Positions 26,349-34,887 of a stretch of DNA of 49,985 nucleotides are shown here, one piece after another. The position numbers were made by a program, and so were the translations under genes. Each line of letters starts with the position of its first letter. Within the stretch, counting starts at the first letter, position 1. The notes beneath the pieces were generated by a model. That model saw only the letters and a program-made list of their open reading frames with translations, searched no databases and was not told the DNA's origin. The stretch is from Pseudomonadota bacterium (GTDB taxonomy: Bacteria > Pseudomonadota > Gammaproteobacteria > Steroidobacterales > Steroidobacteraceae), in NCBI GenBank assembly GCA_019352035.1, contig JABBNZ010000011.1, forward strand, positions 1 to 49,985, written 5' to 3'.

Positions 26349-28190
26349 ATGCGCGCGATACCGTTGGAGCCTTCGACCGAAGAGATCTCGCATTTCATCT
26401 GGCGGACCCGCTACAGGGATGATGAAGCCCATCCGCCGGAGCATTCGATCGCAGACACGTGGGACCGCGTGGCGCGCAGCGTCGCGGCGGTCGAGCACGA
26501 TTCGCCGCTCTGGCAGACCCGCTTCCGCCGCATCCTGGAGGGCTTTCGCTTCCTGCCCGCGGGCCGCATCCTCGCCGGCGCCGGAGTCGCCCGGCAGGTG
26601 ACGCTCGCCAACTGCTTCGTCATGGGACTGATCGAGGACTCCATCCCGGGCATCTTCGAGGCGCTGAAGGAAGGGGCCCTCACGATGCAGCAGGGGGGCG
26701 GTGTGGGTTACGACTTCTCCACGCTGCGTCCGCGCGGCAGCCGCGCCCGCACCACGGGGATGATCGCCTCGGGTCCGGTCTCCTTCCTGCACGTGTGGGA
26801 CGCCATGTGCGCGACCATTCTCTCCACCGGGGCGCGGCGCGGCGCCATGATGGCGACGCTGCGCTGCGATCATCCTGACATCGAGGAATTCATCGGCGCC
26901 AAGCGGACAGCGGGCACGCTCAGCCATTTCAACCTCTCGGTGCTCGTCACCGACGCCTTCATGCAGGCGGTGTGCGAGGATGCGCCTTGGGCGCTCGTGT
27001 TCCCGCAGGAGGCCACCGGCGATTGCGGTGCCGCGGAGCATCTCGAGCGCCCCTGGAGCGGGAGCGCACAGCCGGTGACCTGCCGCGTATCGAAGTCCGT
27101 TCGCGCACGCGAGCTGTGGACCCGACTCTGCGAGGCTGCGCGCGATTGCGCCGAGCCAGGCGTTCTCTATGTGGATCGCATCAATGCCGAAGACAATCTC
27201 GGCTACGCCGAGACGCTGAGCGCCACCAATCCCTGCGCCGAGGAGCCTCTGCCGCCCTACGGGGCCTGCCATCTCGGCTCGCTGAACCTCACGCGCTTCG
27301 TGAGCGACCCGTTCACGCCCGCGGCGCGGCTCGACCACGAAGGGCTCGCGAGCACGGCGCGGGTCGCCGTCCGGTTCCTCGACGATGTGATCGAGATCTC
27401 GCGGTTTCCGCTCAACCGCCAGCGGCTGGAAGAGCACCGCTCGCGCCGCATCGGACTCGGCATCACGGGCCTCGCCGATGTGCTCGCGATGCTCTCGCTG
27501 CCCTACGACTCGCCCGGCGCGCGCGAAGCCGCAGTCAGATTCATGCGCACGGTGCGTGATGCCGCCTATGAGGCATCGGTGGAGCTCGCCCGCGAGCGCG
27601 GATCGTTCGAGCGCTTCGATGCCGGGCGCCACGCCGAGCGGCCATTCATCCGCCGCCTTCCCGAGTCGATCCAGGCGGGCATTCACCGCCACGGCATCCG
27701 CAACAGCCATCTGCTCGCCATCGCGCCCGCGGGCACCATCAGCCTGCTCGCCGGCAACGTGAGCAGCGGCATCGAGCCGATTCTGCGCCTGCGAGCCGCG
27801 CGCCGCGTGCTCGATGTGGACGGCAGGGCGCACTCGTTCCCGGTCGCCGATCGGGCCTATGCGCTCTGGCGGGCACTCGCGCCCCATGGGCAACGGATAC
27901 CCGAAGTGTTCCTCCACGGCGCGGGGATTGCGCCCGGCGAGCAACTCTTGATGCAGGCTGCGCTGCAAGCGCTCGTCGACGGCTCGATCTCGAAAACGGT
28001 GGCGCTCGGACGCGATGCGACCCTCGATCAGGTGCGGGACGTCTTCGAGCGCGCACACCGGCTCGGCCTCAAAGGGTGCACGGTATTTCGCGAAGGCGCT
28101 CGCCCGGGGATCCTCGCCAGCCGCTCGCCGGAATATATCTTGCGACAGCCGCACGCCCATTGTTGCGATGCGCAGCGTGAATCGGATTGA
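26349..28190 (+). CDS. nrdJ: Adenosylcobalamin-dependent ribonucleotide reductase, class II
   Basis: This 613-residue enzyme reduces ribonucleotides without oxygen, using a cobalamin-generated thiyl radical. The first active-site cysteine is in TLANCFVMG; QQGGGVGYDFSTLRPRG and TGARRGAMMATLRCDHPDI are typical of class II; the finger loop NPCAEEPLPPYGACHLGSLNL holds the conserved Asn, thiyl Cys and Glu plus the partner Cys; IAPAGTISLLAGNVSSGIEP is the phosphate loop. No ATP-cone is visible. The C-terminus ends with an adjacent pair in HAHCCDAQ rather than a spaced CxxC arm. Mycobacterial NrdZ of the DosR regulon is the parallel. It is followed by PRPP synthetase. Confidence 0.92.
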   Translation: MRAIPLEPSTEEISHFIWRTRYRDDEAHPPEHSIADTWDRVARSVAAVEHDSPLWQTRFRRILEGFRFLPAGRILAGAGVARQVTLANCFVMGLIEDSIPGIFEALKEGALTMQQGGGVGYDFSTLRPRGSRARTTGMIASGPVSFLHVWDAMCATILSTGARRGAMMATLRCDHPDIEEFIGAKRTAGTLSHFNLSVLVTDAFMQAVCEDAPWALVFPQEATGDCGAAEHLERPWSGSAQPVTCRVSKSVRARELWTRLCEAARDCAEPGVLYVDRINAEDNLGYAETLSATNPCAEEPLPPYGACHLGSLNLTRFVSDPFTPAARLDHEGLASTARVAVRFLDDVIEISRFPLNRQRLEEHRSRRIGLGITGLADVLAMLSLPYDSPGAREAAVRFMRTVRDAAYEASVELARERGSFERFDAGRHAERPFIRRLPESIQAGIHRHGIRNSHLLAIAPAGTISLLAGNVSSGIEPILRLRAARRVLDVDGRAHSFPVADRAYALWRALAPHGQRIPEVFLHGAGIAPGEQLLMQAALQALVDGSISKTVALGRDATLDQVRDVFERAHRLGLKGCTVFREGARPGILASRSPEYILRQPHAHCCDAQRESD

Positions 28191-28206
28191 GGAGCGAAGC
28201 CAGACG

Positions 28207-29220
28207 ATGTCCGCCGTGTTGTCGAGCGCTCCCTGCCTGATTGCGCCGGGCGAGAGCCGTACCCTCGCCGGCGCCCTTGCCGCCGAGACCGCTCTGCCGC
28301 TGATCCCGCTCGAGGAGCGCCGCTTCGAGGGCGGCGAGCTGAAGCTGCGGCCGCTGGAGTCGGTGCGGGGACGCGCGGTGTTCGTGTTGGAGAGCCTGGC
28401 CGGCACGGGTGAAGCGCCCGTCTGCGAGCGGCTGGTGCGGCTCCTTTTTCTGCTGCAGGGGCTGCGTGACGCCGGTGCGCTGACCACCATCGCCGTGCTG
28501 CCCTATCTCGCGTTCGCGCGGAAGGACCGTCGCACGCAACTGCGCGATCCGGTGACCTCGCGCTACGTGGCGGAGCTGCTCGAGACGACCGGAGTGGCGC
28601 AGGTGGTGTGCCTCGACGTGCACAATCCGGCCGCGTTCGACAATGCATTCCGGGTCCCGACCGTCCACCTCACCGCGCTTCCCATGATGGTGGAGCACTT
28701 CGCCCGGCAGGCGCCCGCGGCCGGGTTTGCGGTCGTCTCGCCCGACGTGGGCGGAATCAAGCGGGCGCAGATATTTCGCGAGCTGCTGGCCGCCCGAACC
28801 GCAAGCGAGGTCGAGCTGGCATTCCTCGAGAAGCGCCGCGCGAAGGGAGTCGTTGCGACGGGACTCCTCGCGGGTGAGATCGCGGGACGCGCGGTGATCG
28901 TGCTCGATGACCTCTGCGCGACCGGCGGAACGCTGATTCGCGCAGCGCAAGCCTGCCATCGCGCAGGCGCGCGAAGCGTCGCTGCCGCGGTGACGCATAC
29001 GCCACTGGCGGCCGGTCTCGAGGCGCTGCTCGCCGCGGACGCGGTCTCCGCGATCGTCGCCACTGACAGCGTCGGAATCGATTTCAGCGCAACACAAACC
29101 TCCGCGGCTTCCGACAAGCTGGTCACTCTGCCCGTTGCACCCCTCATCGCCCAGGCAATCGTGCGGATGATCGCCGGGCGGCCGATCGCGGAGCTGCTCG
29201 AGCGCTGGCCTCCCCGATGA
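28207..29220 (+). CDS. prs: Ribose-phosphate pyrophosphokinase (PRPP synthetase)-like
   Basis: The 337-residue product makes PRPP from ribose-5-phosphate and ATP. Recognisable parts are YLAFARKDRRTQLRDPVTSRYVAELLE (the ATP-binding flexible region), the VVCLDVHNPAAFDNAF strand in place of the usual DLHxxQIQGFF, the SPDVGGIKRAQIF site and the PRPP loop VIVLDDLCATGGTL. The altered DVHNPAAFD puts it in a divergent subfamily distinct from housekeeping Prs. ATG 28207 is used, 16 bases after nrdJ, with GAGGAG at 28188-28193. Pairing with nrdJ suggests nucleotide supply or NAD salvage together with pncB. Confidence 0.85.
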   Translation: MSAVLSSAPCLIAPGESRTLAGALAAETALPLIPLEERRFEGGELKLRPLESVRGRAVFVLESLAGTGEAPVCERLVRLLFLLQGLRDAGALTTIAVLPYLAFARKDRRTQLRDPVTSRYVAELLETTGVAQVVCLDVHNPAAFDNAFRVPTVHLTALPMMVEHFARQAPAAGFAVVSPDVGGIKRAQIFRELLAARTASEVELAFLEKRRAKGVVATGLLAGEIAGRAVIVLDDLCATGGTLIRAAQACHRAGARSVAAAVTHTPLAAGLEALLAADAVSAIVATDSVGIDFSATQTSAASDKLVTLPVAPLIAQAIVRMIAGRPIAELLERWPPR

Positions 29221-29241
29221 GGAGCCGCGGCGGCGCCGTAT

Positions 29242-29679
29242 TCAGCGCAGCCGCTCCGGGACGACGGGACGCTCGGGCACCAGCGCCTCGAGCGCTGTGT
29301 CCTCGGCTTCCAATTCCTCCTCTTCCGCCTCCTGCGCCAGGATCGCTCGACCCGCGGGCCCCGGCCCCGGCTCCTCGCCTTCGGCTCTGAGCTGCCGCAG
29401 GGGCTCGGACCAGTCGGCGCCCGTCATGCCCGTCTCGGAGTAGCCGAGATCATCGCGCTCGACATCATCCACCGGACCGGTCCAGTCTTCCGGGGGCGCC
29501 GCCAAGGCGAGCCGCAGGGCCGACCACGTGTCCCGGTCGATCTCGTCCAGGTCGCCGTCGAAGTTCTGGATCTCGATCGTCGGGGAGTCCTCGTCGCAGC
29601 CGATGACCTGAAAGATCTCGCCCTTGTCGCAGCGCGCATACCACTGCCCGATCCGCGCGCGGCCCACACCCATATGCAT
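29242..29679 (-). CDS. DUF6763 family protein
   Basis: A 145-residue acidic protein. The conserved N-terminal block is IGQWYARCDKGEIFQVIGCDEDSPTIEIQNFDGDLDEIDRDTWSAL followed by PPEDWTGPVDDVERDDLGYSE, which I recognise as DUF6763, known mainly from gammaproteobacteria. No function is assigned. The C-terminal third is low complexity and rich in Glu and Ala. It shares strand with polX and lies 88 bases after it. Confidence 0.75.
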   Translation of the reverse strand: MHMGVGRARIGQWYARCDKGEIFQVIGCDEDSPTIEIQNFDGDLDEIDRDTWSALRLALAAPPEDWTGPVDDVERDDLGYSETGMTGADWSEPLRQLRAEGEEPGPGPAGRAILAQEAEEEELEAEDTALEALVPERPVVPERLR

Positions 29680-29767
29680 GACACTGCTCCCCTCGCCATG
29701 AGGCGTTCACCTCGGGTGAGCGTGCACGAGGCCGGCCGACGGCGGAATACGAACAACTGCGGACCGG

Positions 29768-31513
29768 TCAGGGGCGCGGTTTTCGCAGGATGTCCCTCAG
29801 CTCCCCGAGAGAGCGGGTGTTGAGGACGTCCTCGCGCCGCGCCCAGCCGCGCCGCGCCTGCCGCACCCCGCCCTCCAGATTGGCGAGCTGATCCGAGGAA
29901 TGCGCATCGCTGCCGATCGAGAGCAGCACCCCGCGATCGCACGCCGCCATGACGTGCACGTCGTCGAGATCGAGCCGCAGTGGCTGGCCGTTCACCTCGA
30001 GCGTACACCCCCGATCGCGCGCCGCATCGAGCACACGCTCGAATTCGAGTGTGTACGGCTCGCGCTCACCCAACAGCCGGCCGGTGGGGTGCGCCAGGAT
30101 CGAGACGTGTGGCCGGTCGAGCGCTCGCAGCAGCCGGGCCGTCTGCTTCGCCCCCGACAGGCCGAAGTGGCTGTGGATCGCGATGACGACCACGTCGAGC
30201 TTCGCGAGCACCGCATCCGGCAGCGCCAGCCGGCCGTCCTCGAGGATGTCGACCTCGGCGCCCTTCAAAACGGTGATGTCGCGCAGCCGGTCGTTGAGCT
30301 TATCGATCGCCTCCCCCTGGCGCGCGAGCCGGTCCGCGTCGACACCGTGCACGATGCCGAGGTGCTTGCCATGGTCGGTGATCGCGATGTAAGAGAGCTT
30401 GCGCGCGCGCGCCGCGGCGACCATCTCCTCGAGCGTGTCGTTGCCGTCGGATGCATCGGTGTGCATGTGCAGATCTCCCAGGAGATCGGCTCGCTCCAGG
30501 AGGACCGGCAAGGCGTGGCGCGCGGCCGCCTCGATCTCGCCGCGGTCCTCGCGCAGCTGCGGCGGAACGAACTCGAGCGCCAGCGCCCGATAGAGGCCCT
30601 CCTCCGTCTCGCCGGCGATGCGCCGGTCGCCTCGAAAGAGGCCGTACTCGCTCAGCTTCAAGCCGCGCTCCCGCGCGCGGCGGCGCAGGCGGATGCCGTG
30701 ATCCTTGCTGCCGGTGAAGTATTGCAGAGCCGCCCCGAAGCTCTCCTTCGGCACGACGCGCAGATCGATCTGCAGCCCGTTGCGCAGGACGCCGGCCGCC
30801 TTTGTCGTGCCGGCGGCGGACAGCTCGCGCAGGTCCCGATAGTGCTCGAGAGGTCCGAACGGGTCGACGCCGGCGGGCGCACACAACAGCACGTCGAGAT
30901 CCCCCACGGTATCCCGGCCGCGGCGATAGCTGCCCGCGATCTCCACCCGGGTCACTCCGCGAATGGCGCCGAGGTAGCGCCGCAGCGGCTCCGCGTATTC
31001 AGCCGCGACCGACAGCGGGAACCTGCGCGCTTCGCGTGCGGCCGGCTCGGCGGCGAGAGCCGACTCCAGACGCGACTTCAGCTTCGGCCCGAAGCCGTGC
31101 AGCGTCGCGAGGGCTCCAGCGGCGAGAGCGCGCTTCAAATCCTCCCGATCCCTGACATGCAGGCCCGTCATCAGCGCCCGCACCCGCACCGGCCCCAGGC
31201 CGGGCAGGCCGAGGAGCTCGCGCACGCCGGCTGGCACCCGCCGGCGCAGCTTTTCCAGGGCTTTCAGATGCCCGGTGGTGACGAGCTCTGCGATCTTGGC
31301 AGCGAGGTCGGTGCCGATGCCGGGCAGCGCATCGTACTCACTCTCCTTCCCCATCTCGGCGAGCTCTCTTGGAAGACTGCGCACGACCTGTCCCGCCCGG
31401 CGATAGGCACGGATGCGAAACGGACTCTCGCCCTCGATCGCGAGCAGGTCCCCCATCTCCTCGAAAGCCTCGGCGACATCCGCATTGTGGATGCCCGGAC
31501 CGTGTGTGCCCAT
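29768..31513 (-). CDS. polX: DNA polymerase/3'-5' exonuclease PolX (Pol X + PHP)
   Basis: The 581-residue protein starts with a helix-hairpin-helix 8-kDa-like region (ADVAEAFEEMGDLLAIEGESPFRIRAYRRAGQVV). The nucleotidyltransferase core has GSYRRGRDTVGDLDVLLCA, whose two aspartates bind metal. The C-terminal PHP domain has LGDLHMHTDASDGNDTLEEM, ITDHGKH, HSHFG and GSDAHSSDQL, an intact set of metal ligands for exonuclease or AP-endonuclease activity. It performs gap-filling base-excision repair. ATG 31513 is selected since the alternative upstream start would add a basic tail not seen in the family. Confidence 0.93.
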   Translation of the reverse strand: MGTHGPGIHNADVAEAFEEMGDLLAIEGESPFRIRAYRRAGQVVRSLPRELAEMGKESEYDALPGIGTDLAAKIAELVTTGHLKALEKLRRRVPAGVRELLGLPGLGPVRVRALMTGLHVRDREDLKRALAAGALATLHGFGPKLKSRLESALAAEPAAREARRFPLSVAAEYAEPLRRYLGAIRGVTRVEIAGSYRRGRDTVGDLDVLLCAPAGVDPFGPLEHYRDLRELSAAGTTKAAGVLRNGLQIDLRVVPKESFGAALQYFTGSKDHGIRLRRRARERGLKLSEYGLFRGDRRIAGETEEGLYRALALEFVPPQLREDRGEIEAAARHALPVLLERADLLGDLHMHTDASDGNDTLEEMVAAARARKLSYIAITDHGKHLGIVHGVDADRLARQGEAIDKLNDRLRDITVLKGAEVDILEDGRLALPDAVLAKLDVVVIAIHSHFGLSGAKQTARLLRALDRPHVSILAHPTGRLLGEREPYTLEFERVLDAARDRGCTLEVNGQPLRLDLDDVHVMAACDRGVLLSIGSDAHSSDQLANLEGGVRQARRGWARREDVLNTRSLGELRDILRKPRP

Positions 31514-31570
31514 GGCCCGATGTTGCCTTCCGCGCGGCAGGCAAACCACTTCGATCATTCGGCTACCCGG

Positions 31571-31588
31571 CTGCGTAGAAGTCCTTAT
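31571..31588 (+). promoter_or_regulatory. Inverted heptamer site F between polX and ppsA
   Basis: Read on the minus strand it is ATAAGGA-CTTC-TACGCAG; on the plus strand TGCGTAGAAGTCCTTAT. The TGCGTAGAA part is identical to that of the site before the LOG gene (43736-43744). A half-site, CAATGCGTATGGCG, lies 40 bases downstream at 31628-31641. Confidence 0.45.
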
Positions 31589-31689
31589 TGACGGACCGCT
31601 CCCGAGCCGTCGGGGCCGATTGCCAACAATGCGTATGGCGCCGCCGCGGGGCGGGCGGCCACCATGGCCTACCCGATCTGGAGTCGTCC

Positions 31690-34161
31690 ATGGCCGAGAG
31701 ACGTCACATCCGTTTTTTTCAAGAGATCTCCGCCGATGACGTTGCGCGCGTCGGCGGCAAGACGGCTTCGCTAGGTGAAATGTATCGCCAGCTCGCGCCC
31801 CAGGGCGTGAAGGTTCCCAACGGCTTCGCCATCACCGCCGAGGCATACCGCTACGTGCTGGAGCGGGCCGGCGCCTGGCAGCCGCTGCGCGAGGCCCTGG
31901 CAGGACTTCGCGCCGACGACATGGAGGACCTCGCCCGCCGCGGACGCCGCGCCCGCGAGATCGTCTACGGTGCCGTGCTGCCCGATGATCTGCGCAGCGA
32001 GATTCTCGATGCGTATCGCGCACTGTGCGCCGAGTATGGCCATAAAGTCGACGAGGGTGCCGGCGAGGATGTCAGCGTCGCCGTGCGCAGCTCCGCGACG
32101 GCAGAGGACCTCCCGACGGCGAGCTTCGCCGGGCAGCAGGAGACCTTTCTCAACGTCCGGGGGGCGGAGCGGCTGCTGGATGCCGTCAGGCGCTGCTTCG
32201 CCAGTCTCTTCACCGACCGCTCCATCCACTATCGCATCGATCAGGGATTCGATCACTTCACGGTCGCGCTCTCCGTCTGCATCATGAAGATGGTCCGCTC
32301 CGATCTGGCCTCGAGTGGTGTCATGTTCACCATCGACACCGAGACGGGCTTCCGCGACGTCGTCCTCGTGACCGCGGCCTATGGACTCGGCGAGAACATC
32401 GTCCAGGGCGCCGTCGACCCGGACGAGTTCCTGATCTTCAAGCCGACCTTCGAGCAGGGTCATCGCGGCGTGCTGCGGCGCACGCTCGGCAGCAAAAAGA
32501 TGAAGCTGGTGTACGCCGAGGGCGGCACCCGCGAGACGACCCGGAACGTGCCGACGCCTCAGGCAGACCGGGAGCGGTTCTGCCTGACCGACGCCGATGT
32601 GCTGACGCTGTCGGAGTACGCCATCCGGATCGAGCGGCACTACAGCCAGAAGGCAGGCCATCCCGTCCCCATGGACATCGAGTGGGCGAAAGACGGCCTC
32701 GACGGTCAGCTCTACATCGTCCAGGCGAGGCCCGAGACGGTGGCATCGCAGAAGCGGGGCGGCCTCCTCGAAGAGTTCACGCTGAAGGGAACCGGCACCG
32801 CGATCGTCACCGGACGGGCTGTCGGCACCCGCATTGGCGGCGGCGCGGCCCGCGTCATCTCGAGCGCGGCGCATCTGGCGGAGTTCGTGCCCGGCGAGGT
32901 GCTCGTCACCGACATCACGACGCCCGACTGGGAGCCGATCATGAAGCAGGCGGCCGCCATCGTGACGAACCGCGGCGGCCGCACCTGCCATGCGGCGATC
33001 ATCGCGCGCGAGCTCGGCATTCCGGCGGTGGTCGGGGCGGACGGCGCCACCGAGAAGCTGAAGACCGGTGAGCCGGTCACGGTATCGTGCGCCGAGGGCG
33101 AACTCGGCAAGGTTTACACAGGCGCGATCCCGTTCGAGGTGCGGCGCACGGACGTCGGCAGCCTGCCGCGGCCGCGCACCAAGGTCATGCTCATCCTGGG
33201 CAATCCGGAGCTCGCATTCCAGGCGAGCTTCCTGCCGAACGACGGTGTCGGACTCGCGCGGATGGAGTTCATCATCGCGCAGTACATCAAGGCGCACCCG
33301 ATGGCGCTGCTCCATCCCGAGCGCGTGGCGGACGAGGGGGAGCGCCGCGCGCTGCTCGCGCTGACCCGGCACCACGGCCGCCCGGCGGACTACTTCGTGC
33401 AGCGCCTGGCGGAGGGAGTCGGCACGATCGCCGCGGCGTTCCATCCGAAGCCGGTGATCGTGCGCATGTCGGACTTCAAGACCAACGAGTACGCCAGCCT
33501 GCCGGGCGGCCGCTGGTTCGAGCCGCAGGAGGCCAACCCTATGTTGGGATTTCGCGGAGCGGCCCGTTACACGCATCCGGCGTATGCGGAGGGATTCGCC
33601 CTGGAATGCGCCGCCATGAAGCACGTGCGCGAGACCCTGGGCCTCACCAACGTGCATCTGATGATCCCGTTCTGCCGGCGGGTCGCCGAGGGCGCGCGGG
33701 TCGTCGCGCGCATGGCCGAGCTCGGCCTGGAGCGCGGCCGCGACGGCCTCCAGATCTACGTGATGTGCGAGATTCCCAACAACGTGCTCCTCATCGACGA
33801 TTTCAGCAGGATCTTCGACGGCTTCTCCATAGGATCGAACGATCTGACGCAGCTCACCCTGGGAGTCGATCGCGACTCCGCCATGGTCGCCTTCGACTTC
33901 GACGAGCGCGACCCCGGCGTCGAGCTGATGCTCAAAATGGCGGTGGAGGGCTGTCGGCGCAACGGGCGCCACTCGGGCATCTGCGGCCAGGCGCCGTCCG
34001 ATTATCCCGAGCTGGCCGAGTACCTGGTGCGCCTCGGGATCGACTCGATCAGCCTCAATCCCGATGTGGTGATCAAGACCACCTCGAGCATTCTCGCGAT
34101 CGAGCGCGCGGCCGCAGGCGGCGGCGCGATGACGACCTCGGCGGCCGCTTCCCCTATGTAG
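31690..34161 (+). CDS. ppsA: Phosphoenolpyruvate synthase
   Basis: An 823-residue three-domain enzyme that makes PEP from pyruvate and ATP, or can run toward ATP when AMP and Pi are high. The N-terminal ATP-grasp domain has VGGKTASLGEMYRQL and VAVRSSATAEDLPTASFAGQQETFLNV. The swivelling domain has GGRTCHAAIIARELGIPAVVG with the phospho-histidine. The C-terminal TIM barrel has GLARMEFIIAQYIKAHPMAL, EANPMLGFRG and the active cysteine in HSGICGQAPSD. ATG 31690 follows GGAG at 31680-31683. Its promoter region holds heptamer site F. Confidence 0.95.
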   Translation: MAERRHIRFFQEISADDVARVGGKTASLGEMYRQLAPQGVKVPNGFAITAEAYRYVLERAGAWQPLREALAGLRADDMEDLARRGRRAREIVYGAVLPDDLRSEILDAYRALCAEYGHKVDEGAGEDVSVAVRSSATAEDLPTASFAGQQETFLNVRGAERLLDAVRRCFASLFTDRSIHYRIDQGFDHFTVALSVCIMKMVRSDLASSGVMFTIDTETGFRDVVLVTAAYGLGENIVQGAVDPDEFLIFKPTFEQGHRGVLRRTLGSKKMKLVYAEGGTRETTRNVPTPQADRERFCLTDADVLTLSEYAIRIERHYSQKAGHPVPMDIEWAKDGLDGQLYIVQARPETVASQKRGGLLEEFTLKGTGTAIVTGRAVGTRIGGGAARVISSAAHLAEFVPGEVLVTDITTPDWEPIMKQAAAIVTNRGGRTCHAAIIARELGIPAVVGADGATEKLKTGEPVTVSCAEGELGKVYTGAIPFEVRRTDVGSLPRPRTKVMLILGNPELAFQASFLPNDGVGLARMEFIIAQYIKAHPMALLHPERVADEGERRALLALTRHHGRPADYFVQRLAEGVGTIAAAFHPKPVIVRMSDFKTNEYASLPGGRWFEPQEANPMLGFRGAARYTHPAYAEGFALECAAMKHVRETLGLTNVHLMIPFCRRVAEGARVVARMAELGLERGRDGLQIYVMCEIPNNVLLIDDFSRIFDGFSIGSNDLTQLTLGVDRDSAMVAFDFDERDPGVELMLKMAVEGCRRNGRHSGICGQAPSDYPELAEYLVRLGIDSISLNPDVVIKTTSSILAIERAAAGGGAMTTSAAASPM

Positions 34162-34171
34162 TTCCTCGTAT
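34154..34171 (+). promoter_or_regulatory. Weak heptamer-like site H before the BON/groEL operon
   Basis: The + strand reads CTATGTA-GTTC-CTCGTAT, overlapping the ppsA stop; on the other strand ATACGAG-GAAC-TACATAG. It keeps the TAC and CGTAT ends and the spacing but is the poorest member of the set. Confidence 0.3.
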
Positions 34172-34228
34172 TTTCACCCACCCTCGCGCGGCTCACGATG
34201 CCCGTATCTGTTGTTGGAGGGTCGAGCC

Positions 34229-34882
34229 ATGAGAGCAGACAGCGACATCGAGCGGGACGTGAAAGCCGAGCTCAAGTGGGCGCCGGAGCTCGACGAGACC
34301 GACATCGCCGTCAAAGTCGGCAACGGTGTCGTGGCTCTCACCGGTTATGCCTCGAGCGCGCACGAGAAATATCGGGCCGAGGCGGCGGTGAAGCGGGTCG
34401 CCGGCGTGGCCGCGGTGGCGAATGACCTTGCGGTGCGGTGGCCGCTCGGCGGCAATCCCACCGATCCGGAAATCGCGCGCGATGCGCTCACAGCGCTCAA
34501 GATCGAGCTGCCGCTCGCCTGGGAGAGCATCAGGCCGGTCGTCAAGCAGGGACACGTGGGGCTCGAGGGCACGGTGGACTGGCATTACGAGCGCGAGCGC
34601 GCGGAAGGGGCCGTGAGGCGCGTGCGCGGCGTGCTGAGCGTGCGTAACTCCATCAGCCTCAAGCCCCGCCGGCCTCCCGCCGAGATCAAGCGCAGGATAG
34701 AGGAGGCATTTCGCCGCAATGCGCTCATCGACGCCCAGAAGATCACGATCGACGCCCAGGGCGATGACATCACGCTGCGCGGGGAGGTCCGCTCGTGGGC
34801 GGAACGCGACGAGGCGCAGCAGGCCGCCTGGGCCGCGCCCGGCGTCGCGAAGGTGCACAACGAGCTCACCGTCAGGGTTTGA
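34229..34882 (+). CDS. Triple BON-domain protein (OsmY-like, cytoplasmic)
   Basis: The 217-residue protein has three BON repeats, each beginning with a charged helix and ending in an alternating strand: [41 protein letters not shown], then [39 protein letters not shown], then [39 protein letters not shown]. There is no signal peptide, unlike OsmY. BON proteins protect membranes under osmotic stress. ATG 34229 follows GGAGGG at 34216-34221. It sits 5 bases before groEL. Confidence 0.88.
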   Translation: MRADSDIERDVKAELKWAPELDETDIAVKVGNGVVALTGYASSAHEKYRAEAAVKRVAGVAAVANDLAVRWPLGGNPTDPEIARDALTALKIELPLAWESIRPVVKQGHVGLEGTVDWHYERERAEGAVRRVRGVLSVRNSISLKPRRPPAEIKRRIEEAFRRNALIDAQKITIDAQGDDITLRGEVRSWAERDEAQQAAWAAPGVAKVHNELTVRV

Positions 34883-34887
34883 CGGCC

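Noticed and set aside
31630-31636. TGCGTAT as a full second operator before ppsA
   Set aside because: Only one half fits the pattern; the other arm (TTGCCAA) agrees at two of seven positions. Kept only as a half-site.
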